19,800 nucleotides of DNA from an uncultured Collinsella sp. Lineage in GTDB: Bacteria; Actinomycetota; Coriobacteriia; Coriobacteriales; Coriobacteriaceae. The stretch's first letter is position 1; each line of letters begins with the position of its first letter. This document shows, piece after piece, positions 14,009 to 19,800 of this stretch. The stretch covers positions 1 through 19,800 of the forward strand of contig UREM01000038.1 of the NCBI GenBank assembly GCA_900546775.1. The letters are read 5' to 3'. The notes beneath the pieces were generated by a model that was not told the DNA's origin, did no database searches, and was given only the letters and a program-made list of their open reading frames with translations. A program made the position numbers and the translations under genes.

Positions 14009-16249
14009 TTACGCTTTCTTGGCAGATGACTTAACAGAAGCAGACTTGGCCTTGGTAGCAACTTTTTTAGCAGCCGGCTTCTTGGCGGCGGGCTTGGTTG
14101 CCTTGACCTTAGCCTTAGCCGGAGCCTTCTTCGCAGCCGCAGGTTTAGGCTTTACCGAAGACGCACGCTTTTTGGGGGCAGCCTTGGGCTCGTCGACCAC
14201 GGGCGGCTTGTAGCTGCTGGGACCGCGGCGCTTAAGCACCACGCCAGCCAGGCCGGGCACCTTAATCTCAATGGAGTCCATCTGCCCGTTCCAGGGATAG
14301 GGCTCGCTCGAGCAGGTGTAGGGCTCCTCGCCGGCATAGCCGCTGCCGCCAAACTCGGGACGGTCGGAATCAAAGATGACCTCCCAGTCACCCTCGCGCG
14401 GCACGCCCACGCGGAAGCTCTCGTAGCTCGCCGGGTCAAAGTTGATCAGGATCACCAGGTCGTCATCGACGTCCTCGCCCTGACGCACAAAGCTCACGAT
14501 GGACTGCTTGGAGTTGTCCGCGTCGATCCAGGTAAAGCCGTCATCGGTGTAGCCGCGCTCGTACAGGGCGGGCTCGGCGGTGTACAGGTGGTTGAGCGCC
14601 TTGATAAACGCCTGATGATGACGGTGGGTCTCGTACTCCTCGGTCAGGAACCACTGGATGGACTCGTAGTAGCGCCACTCAATAAACTGGCCGATCTCGT
14701 TGCCCATAAAGTTAAGCTTGGCGCCGGGGTGCGTCATTTGGTAGAAAGCCAGCGTGCGCAGGCCGGCAAACTGGCGCCACCAGTCGCCCGGCATACGGCC
14801 GATGAGCGAGCACTTGCCGTGCACGACCTCGTCGTGGCTCAGCGGGCAAATAAAGTTCTCGGTAAAGGCATACATGATGGAGAACGTGAGCAGCCCGTGA
14901 TTACCGGGGCGCCACGGAAAATCGGTCTGCATGTAGTGCAGGGTGTCGTTCATCCAGCCCATGTCCCACTTGTAGTGGAAGCCCAGGCCGCCGTCCTGCG
15001 GCGGGTAGGTCACGAGCGGCCAAGCGGTGGATTCCTCGGCCATCATCATCACGTCGGGGAAGTGGGCCTCTACAGCGCAGTTGACCTGGCGGATAAACGC
15101 GCTGGCGTCCAGGTCCTCCTCTGTCCCGTACTTGTTGAACTTCTTTTGGCCGGGATCGTCGATGCCAAAGTTGAGGTACAGCATGCTGGACACGCCGTCC
15201 ATGCGAATGCCGTCCACGTGGAAGTTTTCGAGCCAGTACAGCACGTTGGAGACCAGGAAGGAGCGGACCTCGCCGCGGGCGAAATCGAACTTGTGCGTGC
15301 CCCAGTTGGGGTGAATCTCATGCTCAAACAGCATGTGGCCGTTAAAGGTGGCAAGGCCGTGGGAGTCGGCGCAAAAACCGCCGGGCACCCAGTCCATGAT
15401 CACGCCGATGCCCGCCTCGTGGCATGCATCGATAAAGTGCATGAGCTGCTGCGGGTTGCCGTAGCGCGACGTGGCGGCATAGTAGCCGGTCGTCTGGTAG
15501 CCCCAGGAGCCATCGAAGGGATGCTCCATGAGCGGCATGACCTCGATATGCGTATAGCCCATGTCGCGCACGTAGTCCACGAGCTCCACCGACAGGTCGT
15601 CGTAGGTGTAGAACTCGCCGCGCTGCGCGGGGAAGGGGTCCATGGGGCCTGGGTAGTTGCCGTACTCGTCCGGCTCGCCCTGCGGCGCATCGCCGTGGCG
15701 CTTCCACGAGCCAATATGCACCTCGTAGATGTTGAGCGGCTGCGACATGTGGTTGTGGCCAGCGCGGCGCTTGAGCCACGCGGCATCGTTCCACTTATAG
15801 CCGTCGAGTGTCCACAGCACGCTCGCAGTACCCGGAGGGCACTCGGCCCTAAAGGCATACGGATCGGCCTTGTAGAGCTTTTCGCCCTCGTTGGTCTCGA
15901 TGAGATATTTATAGAGCTGACCTTGTTCTGCGCCAGGAATAAAGCCTTCCCAAATAGCGCTCGTATGCACGGGCACCAGAGGGTTGGCTTCCTCATCCCA
16001 GTCGTTAAATTCGCCAATGACATGGACACTCTTTACATCGGGCGCCCAAACGCAAAAGCGCCAGCCGCGCGTACGGTTCTGCGTGTCGGGGTGCGCGCCC
16101 ATCTTTTCCCAGCTGCGCTCCCACGTGCCGATGCCAAATAGATAGACATCGTCCTTGGTGAGCTCCGGTGCGTGCGGGGCGGCTTTACGGGTTGCGGGCT
16201 TTTTAGCCGTTGGCTTTAGCTTTGTATCGCTCACGTTTGATCCCATCAT
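14009..16249 (-). CDS. glgB: 1,4-alpha-glucan branching enzyme (GH13) with basic tails
   Basis: GlgB cuts alpha-1,4 chains and rejoins them in alpha-1,6 linkage to branch glycogen. Of 746 residues, about 35-150 form a CBM48-like N-domain and about 165-680 the GH13 barrel and C-domain. Catalytic residues are D351 in GIRMDGVSSMLYLN, E405 in AEESTAWP and D473 in LSHDEVVHGK; YEVHIGSWKR (175-184) is also typical. Residues 689-746 are a Lys/Ala/Pro tail with, by my count, 20 Lys, one Arg and no acidic residue, built from PAAKK and AKAK units. The N-terminus is also basic (TKLKPTAKKPATRKAAPH). The start is uncertain: ATG at 16249 or 16246 lack a clear ribosome site, while GTG at 16234 has GGGA upstream and would give MSDTKLKP. 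It is the first gene of the glg operon. Confidence 0.94.
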   Translation of the reverse strand: MMGSNVSDTKLKPTAKKPATRKAAPHAPELTKDDVYLFGIGTWERSWEKMGAHPDTQNRTRGWRFCVWAPDVKSVHVIGEFNDWDEEANPLVPVHTSAIWEGFIPGAEQGQLYKYLIETNEGEKLYKADPYAFRAECPPGTASVLWTLDGYKWNDAAWLKRRAGHNHMSQPLNIYEVHIGSWKRHGDAPQGEPDEYGNYPGPMDPFPAQRGEFYTYDDLSVELVDYVRDMGYTHIEVMPLMEHPFDGSWGYQTTGYYAATSRYGNPQQLMHFIDACHEAGIGVIMDWVPGGFCADSHGLATFNGHMLFEHEIHPNWGTHKFDFARGEVRSFLVSNVLYWLENFHVDGIRMDGVSSMLYLNFGIDDPGQKKFNKYGTEEDLDASAFIRQVNCAVEAHFPDVMMMAEESTAWPLVTYPPQDGGLGFHYKWDMGWMNDTLHYMQTDFPWRPGNHGLLTFSIMYAFTENFICPLSHDEVVHGKCSLIGRMPGDWWRQFAGLRTLAFYQMTHPGAKLNFMGNEIGQFIEWRYYESIQWFLTEEYETHRHHQAFIKALNHLYTAEPALYERGYTDDGFTWIDADNSKQSIVSFVRQGEDVDDDLVILINFDPASYESFRVGVPREGDWEVIFDSDRPEFGGSGYAGEEPYTCSSEPYPWNGQMDSIEIKVPGLAGVVLKRRGPSSYKPPVVDEPKAAPKKRASSVKPKPAAAKKAPAKAKVKATKPAAKKPAAKKVATKAKSASVKSSAKKA

Positions 16250-16300
16250 GACGCGGCAGCGTGTTGCCTTGGTGACTAGATGCGAAAGGTCCAAGGCTGC

Positions 16301-16360
16301 ACGAATCGAAGGGACGGCGATAGTTCTATGATTCGTTCCACCTCGCGTGCTCGGTGGAAC
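16301..16360 (-). other. hairpins in the glgB leader
   Basis: GTTCCACC (16335-16342) pairs with GGTGGAAC (16353-16360), and ACGAATC (16301-16307) pairs with GATTCGT (16330-16336). The two stems share bases 16335-16336, so their ends compete. They lie between the candidate glgB promoter and its start, where a leader of about 120 bases would form. I do not recognise a known riboswitch class. Confidence 0.45.
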
Positions 16361-16374
16361 TTTCGGCAGAAACT

Positions 16375-16404
16375 ACGATAACACCTGTACGTTACTTTTA
16401 TGAA
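16375..16404 (-). promoter_or_regulatory. weak candidate promoter for the glg operon
   Basis: On the - strand TTCATA (16404-16399) is followed after 18 bases by TATCGT (16380-16375), with a TG one base before it that could act as an extended -10. Both boxes are imperfect. It is the best match I find between the glgB start and the GGTAAAAC dyads upstream. Confidence 0.3.
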
Positions 16405-16470
16405 GGAAAGTGGTTTTAGGGCGGCGTTTAATCGGTAAGCGCCATGTTTAGACCACTGGCAGAATTGCCG

Positions 16471-16496
16471 TGGTAAAACTCTTGACAGTTTTACCA
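16471..16496. promoter_or_regulatory. 26-bp operator-like dyad in the glgB/HAD divergent region
   Basis: TGGTAAAACT (16471-16480) and AGTTTTACCA (16487-16496) are perfect 10-bp arms around a six-base spacer. A perfect -35 hexamer TTGACA (16482-16487), facing the HAD gene, lies in the dyad centre, although its matching -10 is weak (TTCAAG or TCAAGA). A protein bound here would block that promoter and sits about 70 bases upstream of the candidate glgB promoter. Confidence 0.6.
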
Positions 16497-16528
16497 ATTA
16501 GGGTTTCAAGATTGTTAGTTTGACGTTT

Positions 16529-16557
16529 GGTAAAACGTTTTTAGCAGGATGTTTACC
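16529..16557. promoter_or_regulatory. second GGTAAAAC site group upstream of the HAD gene
   Basis: GGTAAAACGTTTTTAGC (16529-16545) contains the 10-bp palindrome AAAACGTTTT with a central CG, typical of LacI-family operators. GTTTACC (16551-16557) provides another half-site in the opposite orientation. It resembles the site at 6409-6423. It lies 24 bases upstream of the HAD start codon, so binding should affect that transcript. Confidence 0.5.
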
Positions 16558-16580
16558 ATTTGACATCGAAAGGTTCGTTT

Positions 16581-17270
16581 ATGTCCCAGACCGCCGCCCC
16601 CAATGTTGCTTTTATTTTCGATTGCGACGGCACACTGGTTAATAGCACCCCCGTTTGGGCCTATGCCCAGCCCGAGTTATTGCACCGCCACGGAGTCGAC
16701 GTGACGGTCGACGATTTTGCCCAGTTTGAGCATTTGTCGCTCGAGGACGAGTGCCAGGCCTACCACGACACCTGGGACATTGGCGCGAATGGCGAAGAGC
16801 TGTATCGCGAGCTGAGCGAAATCCTGATCGATGGCTACTCCAAGGTGCCGCCGCGCGAGGGGCTCCTGGTATTTTTGGAGCAGGCGAAGGCGGCGGCCAT
16901 TGCCATGTGCGTTGCCACGTCCACACCGGCCGAGCTGGTTAAGTCTGCGCTTGCGGGTGCCGGGCTCGATGCCTACATGGAGTTTGTGACCACCACGGGC
17001 GAGGCGGGACGCTCCAAGCAGTTCCCCGACGTGTACGAGCTGGCGTTGCGTCGCCTGGAGGAGCGCCATGGGCACAAGTTTGAGCGCACGTGGGTGTTTG
17101 AGGACGCCGTCTTTGGCCTTAAGAGCTCTGGGGCCGCCGGCTTTAAGCGTGTGGGTATTTATGATCCGCACGGCCACATGAAGCGCGACGACGTACGCAC
17201 CAACTGCGATATCTTTATCGACAGCTATGAGGACCTGGATTTGGCCCGCGTGCTTGCATTTGAGGGATAG
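16581..17270 (+). CDS. HAD-superfamily hydrolase, beta-phosphoglucomutase/phosphatase-like
   Basis: A 229-residue cytoplasmic HAD enzyme of the subfamily that includes beta-phosphoglucomutase and sugar-phosphate phosphatases. Motif I is FDCDGTLVNS (13-22) with D14 as nucleophile and D16 as acid/base. Motif II is VATSTP (111-116), the motif III Lys is K146 in RSKQFPD, and motif IV is VFEDAVFGLKSS with E174 and D175. A helical cap sits between motifs I and II (about 22-95). The ATG at 16581 follows GAAAGG at seven bases. It is transcribed divergently from glgB across operator-like sites, which suggests a sugar-phosphate substrate, but the substrate is not readable from sequence. The next gene starts nine bases after the stop. 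Confidence 0.85.
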   Translation: MSQTAAPNVAFIFDCDGTLVNSTPVWAYAQPELLHRHGVDVTVDDFAQFEHLSLEDECQAYHDTWDIGANGEELYRELSEILIDGYSKVPPREGLLVFLEQAKAAAIAMCVATSTPAELVKSALAGAGLDAYMEFVTTTGEAGRSKQFPDVYELALRRLEERHGHKFERTWVFEDAVFGLKSSGAAGFKRVGIYDPHGHMKRDDVRTNCDIFIDSYEDLDLARVLAFEG

Positions 17271-17279
17271 GCGAGGGCT

Positions 17280-17921
17280 GTGGCTTGTAAGGTATTAGTG
17301 GTCTGCGGCTCGCCCGTGGTGGCGAGCGCGGATTTGTTGCGTAGGCTAGCAGGGGAGTGCGATCACGTTGTCGCCGTGGACCGCGGGCTCGATGCGCTGC
17401 TGGGCGCCGGCCTGGGCTGCGACGTTTATGTGGGGGATGCCGACACGGTGAGCGATGCGGGCCGCGCGCTGATCGATGCCGCCACCGACTTTGAAGTTGA
17501 GCGCCACGACCCGTACAAGGACTATACCGATCTTGCGCTGGCGCTTGATTCCGTCCGCCGTCGCTGGCCAGGTGCCGAAGTAGTTGCGACCTGCGCCACC
17601 GGCGGCCGCCCGGATATGGCGCTTTCCGTACTGGGCCTGCTCGCGGGCTACAATGACGCCCCCGTCTGGATTGCCGAGGACGAGACCACGGCCCGCATCC
17701 TTCGCGCCGGCGAATCATGGACCATCGAAGGTGCCGAGGACAAGACGTTCTCCATCATCGCCATAGCCCCTGGGACGGTGGTAAGCGAACACGGTCTAGA
17801 GTGGGAGTTAGATCACGCCTCGCTGGGCTTGTTAGCCGATACGGGCATCAGCAACGTCGTCAGGTCAAAAGCCACGATCCAAGTCCACGCTGGCACCGCC
17901 ATCGCTTACCTCTACAAGTAA
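17280..17921 (+). CDS. thiN: thiamine pyrophosphokinase
   Basis: This enzyme converts thiamine and ATP to thiamine pyrophosphate and AMP. The 213-residue protein shows the family layout. VVAVDRGLDALLGAGLGCDVYVGDAD (30-55) matches the ADGGxN...DxxxGDFDS region, PYKDYTDLALAL (78-89) matches the KDxTD motif with D81 and D84, and ATGGRPDMALSVLGLL (106-121) matches the GGRxDH segment, where Met replaces the usual His. The C-terminal half is a beta-sandwich thiamine-binding domain. The GTG start at 17280 is nine bases after the HAD stop with GAGGG very close; a GTG at 17298 is possible but would remove the first strand. Thiamine pyrophosphate has no special link to glycogen, so the operon pairing may be incidental. 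Confidence 0.88.
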   Translation: MACKVLVVCGSPVVASADLLRRLAGECDHVVAVDRGLDALLGAGLGCDVYVGDADTVSDAGRALIDAATDFEVERHDPYKDYTDLALALDSVRRRWPGAEVVATCATGGRPDMALSVLGLLAGYNDAPVWIAEDETTARILRAGESWTIEGAEDKTFSIIAIAPGTVVSEHGLEWELDHASLGLLADTGISNVVRSKATIQVHAGTAIAYLYK

Positions 17922-17947
17922 GGTCTATCGCATCAGGGTTTTATCGG

Positions 17948-17996
17948 GACGGTGGATAGAAATAAGCGCTCGAAGAGTGATTATTTCTGCCCCGTC
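17948..17996. other. inverted repeat after thiN (possible terminator)
   Basis: AGAAATAA (17958-17965) pairs with TTATTTCT (17981-17988). CGCTC-GAA-GAGTG (17967-17979) closes the inner stem after a G-A mismatch. An outer GACGG (17948-17952) pairs with CCGTC (17992-17996). No T-run follows, so termination by this hairpin is uncertain. It lies between thiN and the tRNA promoter. Confidence 0.5.
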
Positions 17997-18038
17997 ACAG
18001 GAAAACCCGTAAGTAAGAGATTCAACCCAAAAAAGTCC

Positions 18039-18067
18039 TTGCATCAAAGAAAGTATTTCCCTATAGT
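18039..18067 (+). promoter_or_regulatory. tRNA-Ala promoter
   Basis: TTGCAT (18039-18044), a 17-base spacer and TATAGT (18062-18067) form a good sigma-70-type promoter. Transcription would begin near 18074, about seven bases before the mature tRNA. Confidence 0.75.
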
Positions 18068-18080
18068 ACTACCTTGTCAC

Positions 18081-18156
18081 GGGGGCGTAGCTCAGCTGGG
18101 AGAGCGCTTGACTGGCAGTCAAGAGGTCAGGGGTTCGATCCCCCTCGTCTCCACCA
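18081..18156 (+). tRNA. tRNA-Ala (anticodon GGC), CCA encoded
   Basis: A 76-base cloverleaf. The acceptor arm pairs GGGGGCG with CGTCTCC through two G-T pairs. The D arm is GCTC-AGCTGGGA-GAGC, the anticodon arm is CTTGA-CTGGCAG-TCAAG with anticodon GGC, and the T arm is AGGGG-TTCGATC-CCCCT, followed by A and an encoded CCA. It decodes GCC, a common alanine codon in high-GC genomes. It has its own promoter and terminator, so it is a single-gene unit. Confidence 0.97.
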
Positions 18157-18166
18157 TCGTGAATGC

Positions 18167-18197
18167 AAAGGCCTTCGGAATTCCGAAGGCCTTTTTT
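18167..18197 (+). terminator. intrinsic terminator of tRNA-Ala
   Basis: AAAGGCCTTCGGAA (18167-18180) is followed directly by its complement TTCCGAAGGCCTTT, ending in a run of six T (18192-18197). A stem of about 12 bp with a small loop and a good T-run make this a textbook terminator, 11 bases after the tRNA. Confidence 0.92.
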
Positions 18198-18660
18198 CAT
18201 GCCAAAACACCACGCGCTGCAAACCCCACCTACGCCAACAAAAAGTTGCACAATTTATTTCCCATGTCTGTACATAGTTTGTTGGACAAACGCAATTACC
18301 AGTACGCCTCGCTGGTCAATTCGGGCTTCAGGAGCATCCATAACCTTCGCTAGCACCCCAATATCCTGCGCCAATGTGAACAACATCCCAAAACAACCCC
18401 CTTGAACACGCTAAATGAACGATATGTTGTCCACCACAAGCCAAATCAGTTTCGCTACCAGCTTGTGCTAGGATACCTAACGTTACATGAGTTCAACTGT
18501 GCTCACGGCTCCAGCAAGCCACAAAGCGCAGGGTCGATCAGCATCCGGCCGTAACGGCGGTGCCAGAAACACCACGAGCTCCAATAAAGAAGTCATGCGA
18601 CGTTGTTATTTGTATTGATGTAATTCAAAGATGCATTTAATAGCTTGCGTGTCGAAGCGT
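18198..18660. other. non-coding stretch between tRNA-Ala and the loaP leader
   Basis: No reading frame here has coding character or a credible ribosome site. CACAAGC (18435-18441) and GCTTGTG (18461-18467) form an inverted repeat. It overlaps a TGC-TAGGAT extended -10-like sequence (18466-18474) that could be an alternative promoter for the downstream operon. I see no duplicated tRNA 3' end or integrase remnant in it. Confidence 0.5.
18615..18643 (+). promoter_or_regulatory. candidate promoter for the loaP/polysaccharide operon
   Basis: TTGATG (18615-18620), a 17-base spacer and TAATAG (18638-18643) form a moderate promoter in an AT-rich patch. Transcription would begin near 18650 and give a leader of about 280 bases containing the three hairpins listed next. 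The extended -10 at 18466-18474 is the alternative. Confidence 0.4.
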
Positions 18661-18669
18661 AGTAGTTTT

Positions 18670-18729
18670 CAGCTGTTTGCGTGCGGTCCAGTTTTGTTCC
18701 CGCTTGACTGGTTCGCACGCAGCCAGCTG
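18670..18729 (+). ncRNA. loaP leader hairpin 1
   Basis: A 60-base stem-loop built from three helices. CAGCTG (18670-18675) pairs with 18724-18729, GCGTGCG (18679-18685) with CGCACGC (18714-18720), and CCAGT (18688-18692) with ACTGG (18707-18711). They are separated by symmetric 3x3 and 2x2 internal loops. Regular internal loops suggest a protein- or ligand-binding RNA more than a terminator, and no T-run follows. Confidence 0.6.
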
Positions 18730-18768
18730 GAGTCGCGGTCTTTTTGCGATACACGGCCGCGACTCTAG
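18727..18768 (+). ncRNA. loaP leader hairpin 2
   Basis: CTGGAGTCGCGG (18727-18738) pairs with CCGCGACTCTAG (18757-18768) through one G-T pair. Two more inner pairs are possible, and the loop contains TTTTT. Its first three bases (18727-18729) are also the end of hairpin 1's outer helix, so the two outer ends exclude each other. No T-run follows. Confidence 0.6.
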
Positions 18769-18825
18769 TAACTGCACTCATACATACCGTTCACGGTGGG
18801 GCAGAGCCACGTGCTTGTCTAACTG

Positions 18826-18898
18826 GGCTCAGGGTTTGAATATGGAGCGCCTTCGCGCACAAGCGCCCTGGCGAAGCCATACCCAAACCCCGCGAGCC
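18826..18898 (+). ncRNA. loaP leader hairpin 3
   Basis: The stem is built from GGCTC (18826-18830) with GAGCC (18894-18898), GGGTTTG (18832-18838) with CAAACCC (18884-18890), TATGG (18841-18845) with CCATA (18877-18881), and CTTCGC (18851-18856) with GCGAAG (18871-18876). It includes a 2x2 internal loop and a five-base bulge. It ends 15 bases before the loaP ribosome site. An upstream GAGCC at 18804-18808 could pair with the same GGCTC and give an alternative fold. Confidence 0.6.
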
Positions 18899-18927
18899 AC
18901 ACGTAAGACAGCAAGGGGGTGGTGCTT

Positions 18928-19473
18928 GTGTGGTATGTAATCCAGGTCATTAACGGTCGCGAAGACGTAATGCGCGAGCGCATCGAGCACATGGTGCCGG
19001 CGAGCGCCATGCAGGAGCTCTTTTATCCCCAATTTCAAACCGAGATTAAGGTACACGGCGAATGGGTCAAAACGACCAAGCCACTCTTTCCCGGTTATCT
19101 CATCTGCGATACGGCAGATCCCCGCACCGTGCAACAGTATCTGCTGCGCATGGACGACTTTGCCCGGGTGCTCTCCCAGGACGGTCAGTTTGTGCCACTG
19201 GCAAAAGAAGAGGTCCAGCTTATTGGTGGCTTTACGCATAGGGGAGACCGCGTAGTGCCCATGAGCGAGGCCTTAAAAGACGGCGACCAGGTCGTAGTGA
19301 CGGCAGGTCCGCTGCTGGGCCACGAAGGCCTCATCAAAACCATTAACAGACGCAAGAGCACTGCTTATTTGGAGCTCAACTTGTGCGGCCGACGCGTAAC
19401 TACGCGCGTTGGCCTTGCCGTGCTTTCAGCCGAGCAGCGCGTCATGCGAAACCTTAAAAAAGCGATCGCCTAG
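18928..19473 (+). CDS. loaP: NusG paralogue, LoaP/RfaH-type transcription antiterminator
   Basis: A 181-residue specialised NusG homologue. Residues 1 to about 100 are the NGN domain that binds RNA polymerase (MWYVIQVINGRED, then KTTKPLFPGYLIC at 48-60, containing the family PGY signature). Residues about 118-165 are a KOW domain (DGDQVVVTAGPLLGHEGLI). LoaP and RfaH proteins let polymerase read through long operons for polysaccharide or secondary-metabolite synthesis, and LoaP is known to use an RNA hairpin. I chose GTG at 18928 because AAGGGGG ends eight bases upstream; GTG codons at 18919 and 18922 overlap that ribosome site. The next gene is a sugar transferase, which supports the specialised role over housekeeping NusG. 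Assignment to LoaP specifically rests on family context. Confidence 0.85.
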   Translation: MWYVIQVINGREDVMRERIEHMVPASAMQELFYPQFQTEIKVHGEWVKTTKPLFPGYLICDTADPRTVQQYLLRMDDFARVLSQDGQFVPLAKEEVQLIGGFTHRGDRVVPMSEALKDGDQVVVTAGPLLGHEGLIKTINRRKSTAYLELNLCGRRVTTRVGLAVLSAEQRVMRNLKKAIA

Positions 19474-19505
19474 CTGCTGGCGGCCGCTGCACAGAACAGG
19501 GAGGA

Positions 19506-19520
19506 TCCCCGACCTGGGGA
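19506..19520 (+). promoter_or_regulatory. small hairpin covering the sugar-transferase ribosome site
   Basis: TCCCC (19506-19510) and GGGGA (19516-19520) form a 5-bp stem with a GACCT loop. The GGGGA arm is the nearest ribosome-site-like sequence to the GTG at 19525. Folding would hide it. The stem is short, so the effect is uncertain. Confidence 0.3.
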
Positions 19521-19524
19521 CGAA

Positions 19525-19800
19525 GTGTTGGAAGAGAACGTGTCGGATAAAACTCAATATACAACGGATGCGCCCGCGGGGGCGGCGCTGATTGCTCAGG
19601 CCATGGACCGGCGCGAGGGCGCTGCCCGCTACAAGGCCATGCAATCCATCATGGACTGGGACCGTTCTCGCCTGGCCTATAGGGCCGTGAAGCGCGCGTT
19701 CGACATCGCGTTCAGCGGCTGCGTGCTGGCCGTCATCGCCGTGCCCAGCTTTGTGCTCGCTGCGGCCATCCGCCTGGAGAGCGAGGGCAACCCGTTCTAC
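19525..19800 (+). CDS. bacterial sugar transferase (polyprenyl-phosphate glycosyl-1-phosphate transferase), 5' part
   Basis: The first 92 codons of a gene that runs off the window. After a 50-residue variable N-terminus the sequence YRAVKRAFDIAFSGCVLAVI and the following hydrophobic segment match the start of the bacterial sugar transferase family (WbaP/CpsE type). There a membrane helix precedes the catalytic cytoplasmic domain, and the RLESEGNPFY segment is typical. These enzymes load the first sugar phosphate onto undecaprenyl phosphate to start a capsule or exopolysaccharide repeat unit. The start could be GTG 19525, TTG 19528 or GTG 19540. It lies 51 bases after loaP, so it is probably the first structural gene of the operon. 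Confidence 0.8.
   Translation, partial: MLEENVSDKTQYTTDAPAGAALIAQAMDRREGAARYKAMQSIMDWDRSRLAYRAVKRAFDIAFSGCVLAVIAVPSFVLAAAIRLESEGNPFY

Noticed and set aside
11494..14034. 846-codon open frame on the + strand opposite glgP
   Set aside because: It is the antisense shadow of a strongly conserved phosphorylase gene in high-GC DNA. It is rich in Val/Leu/Ala/Gly/His repeats and I recognise no family motif in it.
14588..16141. 517-codon + strand frame opposite glgB
   Set aside because: Antisense to conserved GH13 sequence; same compositional artefact.
18081..18200. Prophage or island attachment site at tRNA-Ala
   Set aside because: No integrase gene and no second copy of the tRNA 3' end are visible in the window.
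18480..18600. Possible riboswitch (some GCAAAGC-like and GCCAGAAACACC-like strings)
   Set aside because: The conserved cores of c-di-GMP and cobalamin riboswitches do not line up; the resemblance is only to short fragments.
18593..18781. 62-codon - strand frame over the loaP leader
   Set aside because: It covers the hairpin arms, lacks a good ribosome site and resembles no protein family I know.

Overview
The window looks like chromosomal DNA from a gut Coriobacteriia member, most likely Collinsella or a close relative. This is an inference from high-GC coding DNA, actinobacterial-style gene content and a Firmicutes-like glycogen operon; no database search was possible. All complete genes are intact, and I see no frameshifts, insertion sequences or CRISPR arrays.

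Layout. (1) Positions 1-2520, + strand: the possible last codons of a priA-like gene and a terminator, then fmt (Met-tRNA formyltransferase) and rsmB (16S rRNA m5C methyltransferase), joined by an ATGA overlap. (2) Positions 2527-2992: a long near-perfect inverted repeat, convergent terminators and a small FmdB-type zinc-ribbon gene. (3) Positions 2987-16249, - strand: a complete glycogen/maltodextrin block. Transcription runs glgB, glgP, glgC, glgD, glgA, then, after a 430-bp gap holding a second inverted-repeat element, one 1098-residue protein that fuses a GH13 amylase-type enzyme to a GH77 4-alpha-glucanotransferase. (4) Positions 16250-16580: a divergent control region rich in GGTAAAAC half-sites. 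(5) Positions 16581-17921, + strand: a HAD phosphatase/phosphomutase and a thiamine pyrophosphokinase. (6) Positions 18039-18197: tRNA-Ala(GGC) with a good promoter and terminator. (7) Positions 18198-19800: a long non-coding stretch ending in three consecutive large RNA hairpins, a LoaP/RfaH-like NusG paralogue, and the start of a sugar-phosphate transferase. This is the head of a surface-polysaccharide operon that continues beyond the window.

How the genes fit together. GlgC (with the apparently non-catalytic GlgD) makes ADP-glucose, GlgA polymerises it and GlgB branches it. GlgP phosphorolyses the outer chains. The GH13-GH77 fusion can trim and disproportionate the remaining maltodextrins. 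No glgX-type debranching gene is present in the window. The GGTAAAAC motif occurs both upstream of the fusion gene and in the glgB/HAD divergent region, suggesting one regulator, possibly LacI-type, for both units.

The most unusual feature is that GlgA carries a ~275-residue Lys/Ala/Thr/Pro-rich tail resembling histone H1, and GlgB of the same operon carries a ~58-residue purely basic tail of similar style plus a basic N-terminus. The second candidate for novelty is the structured leader of the NusG-paralogue gene.
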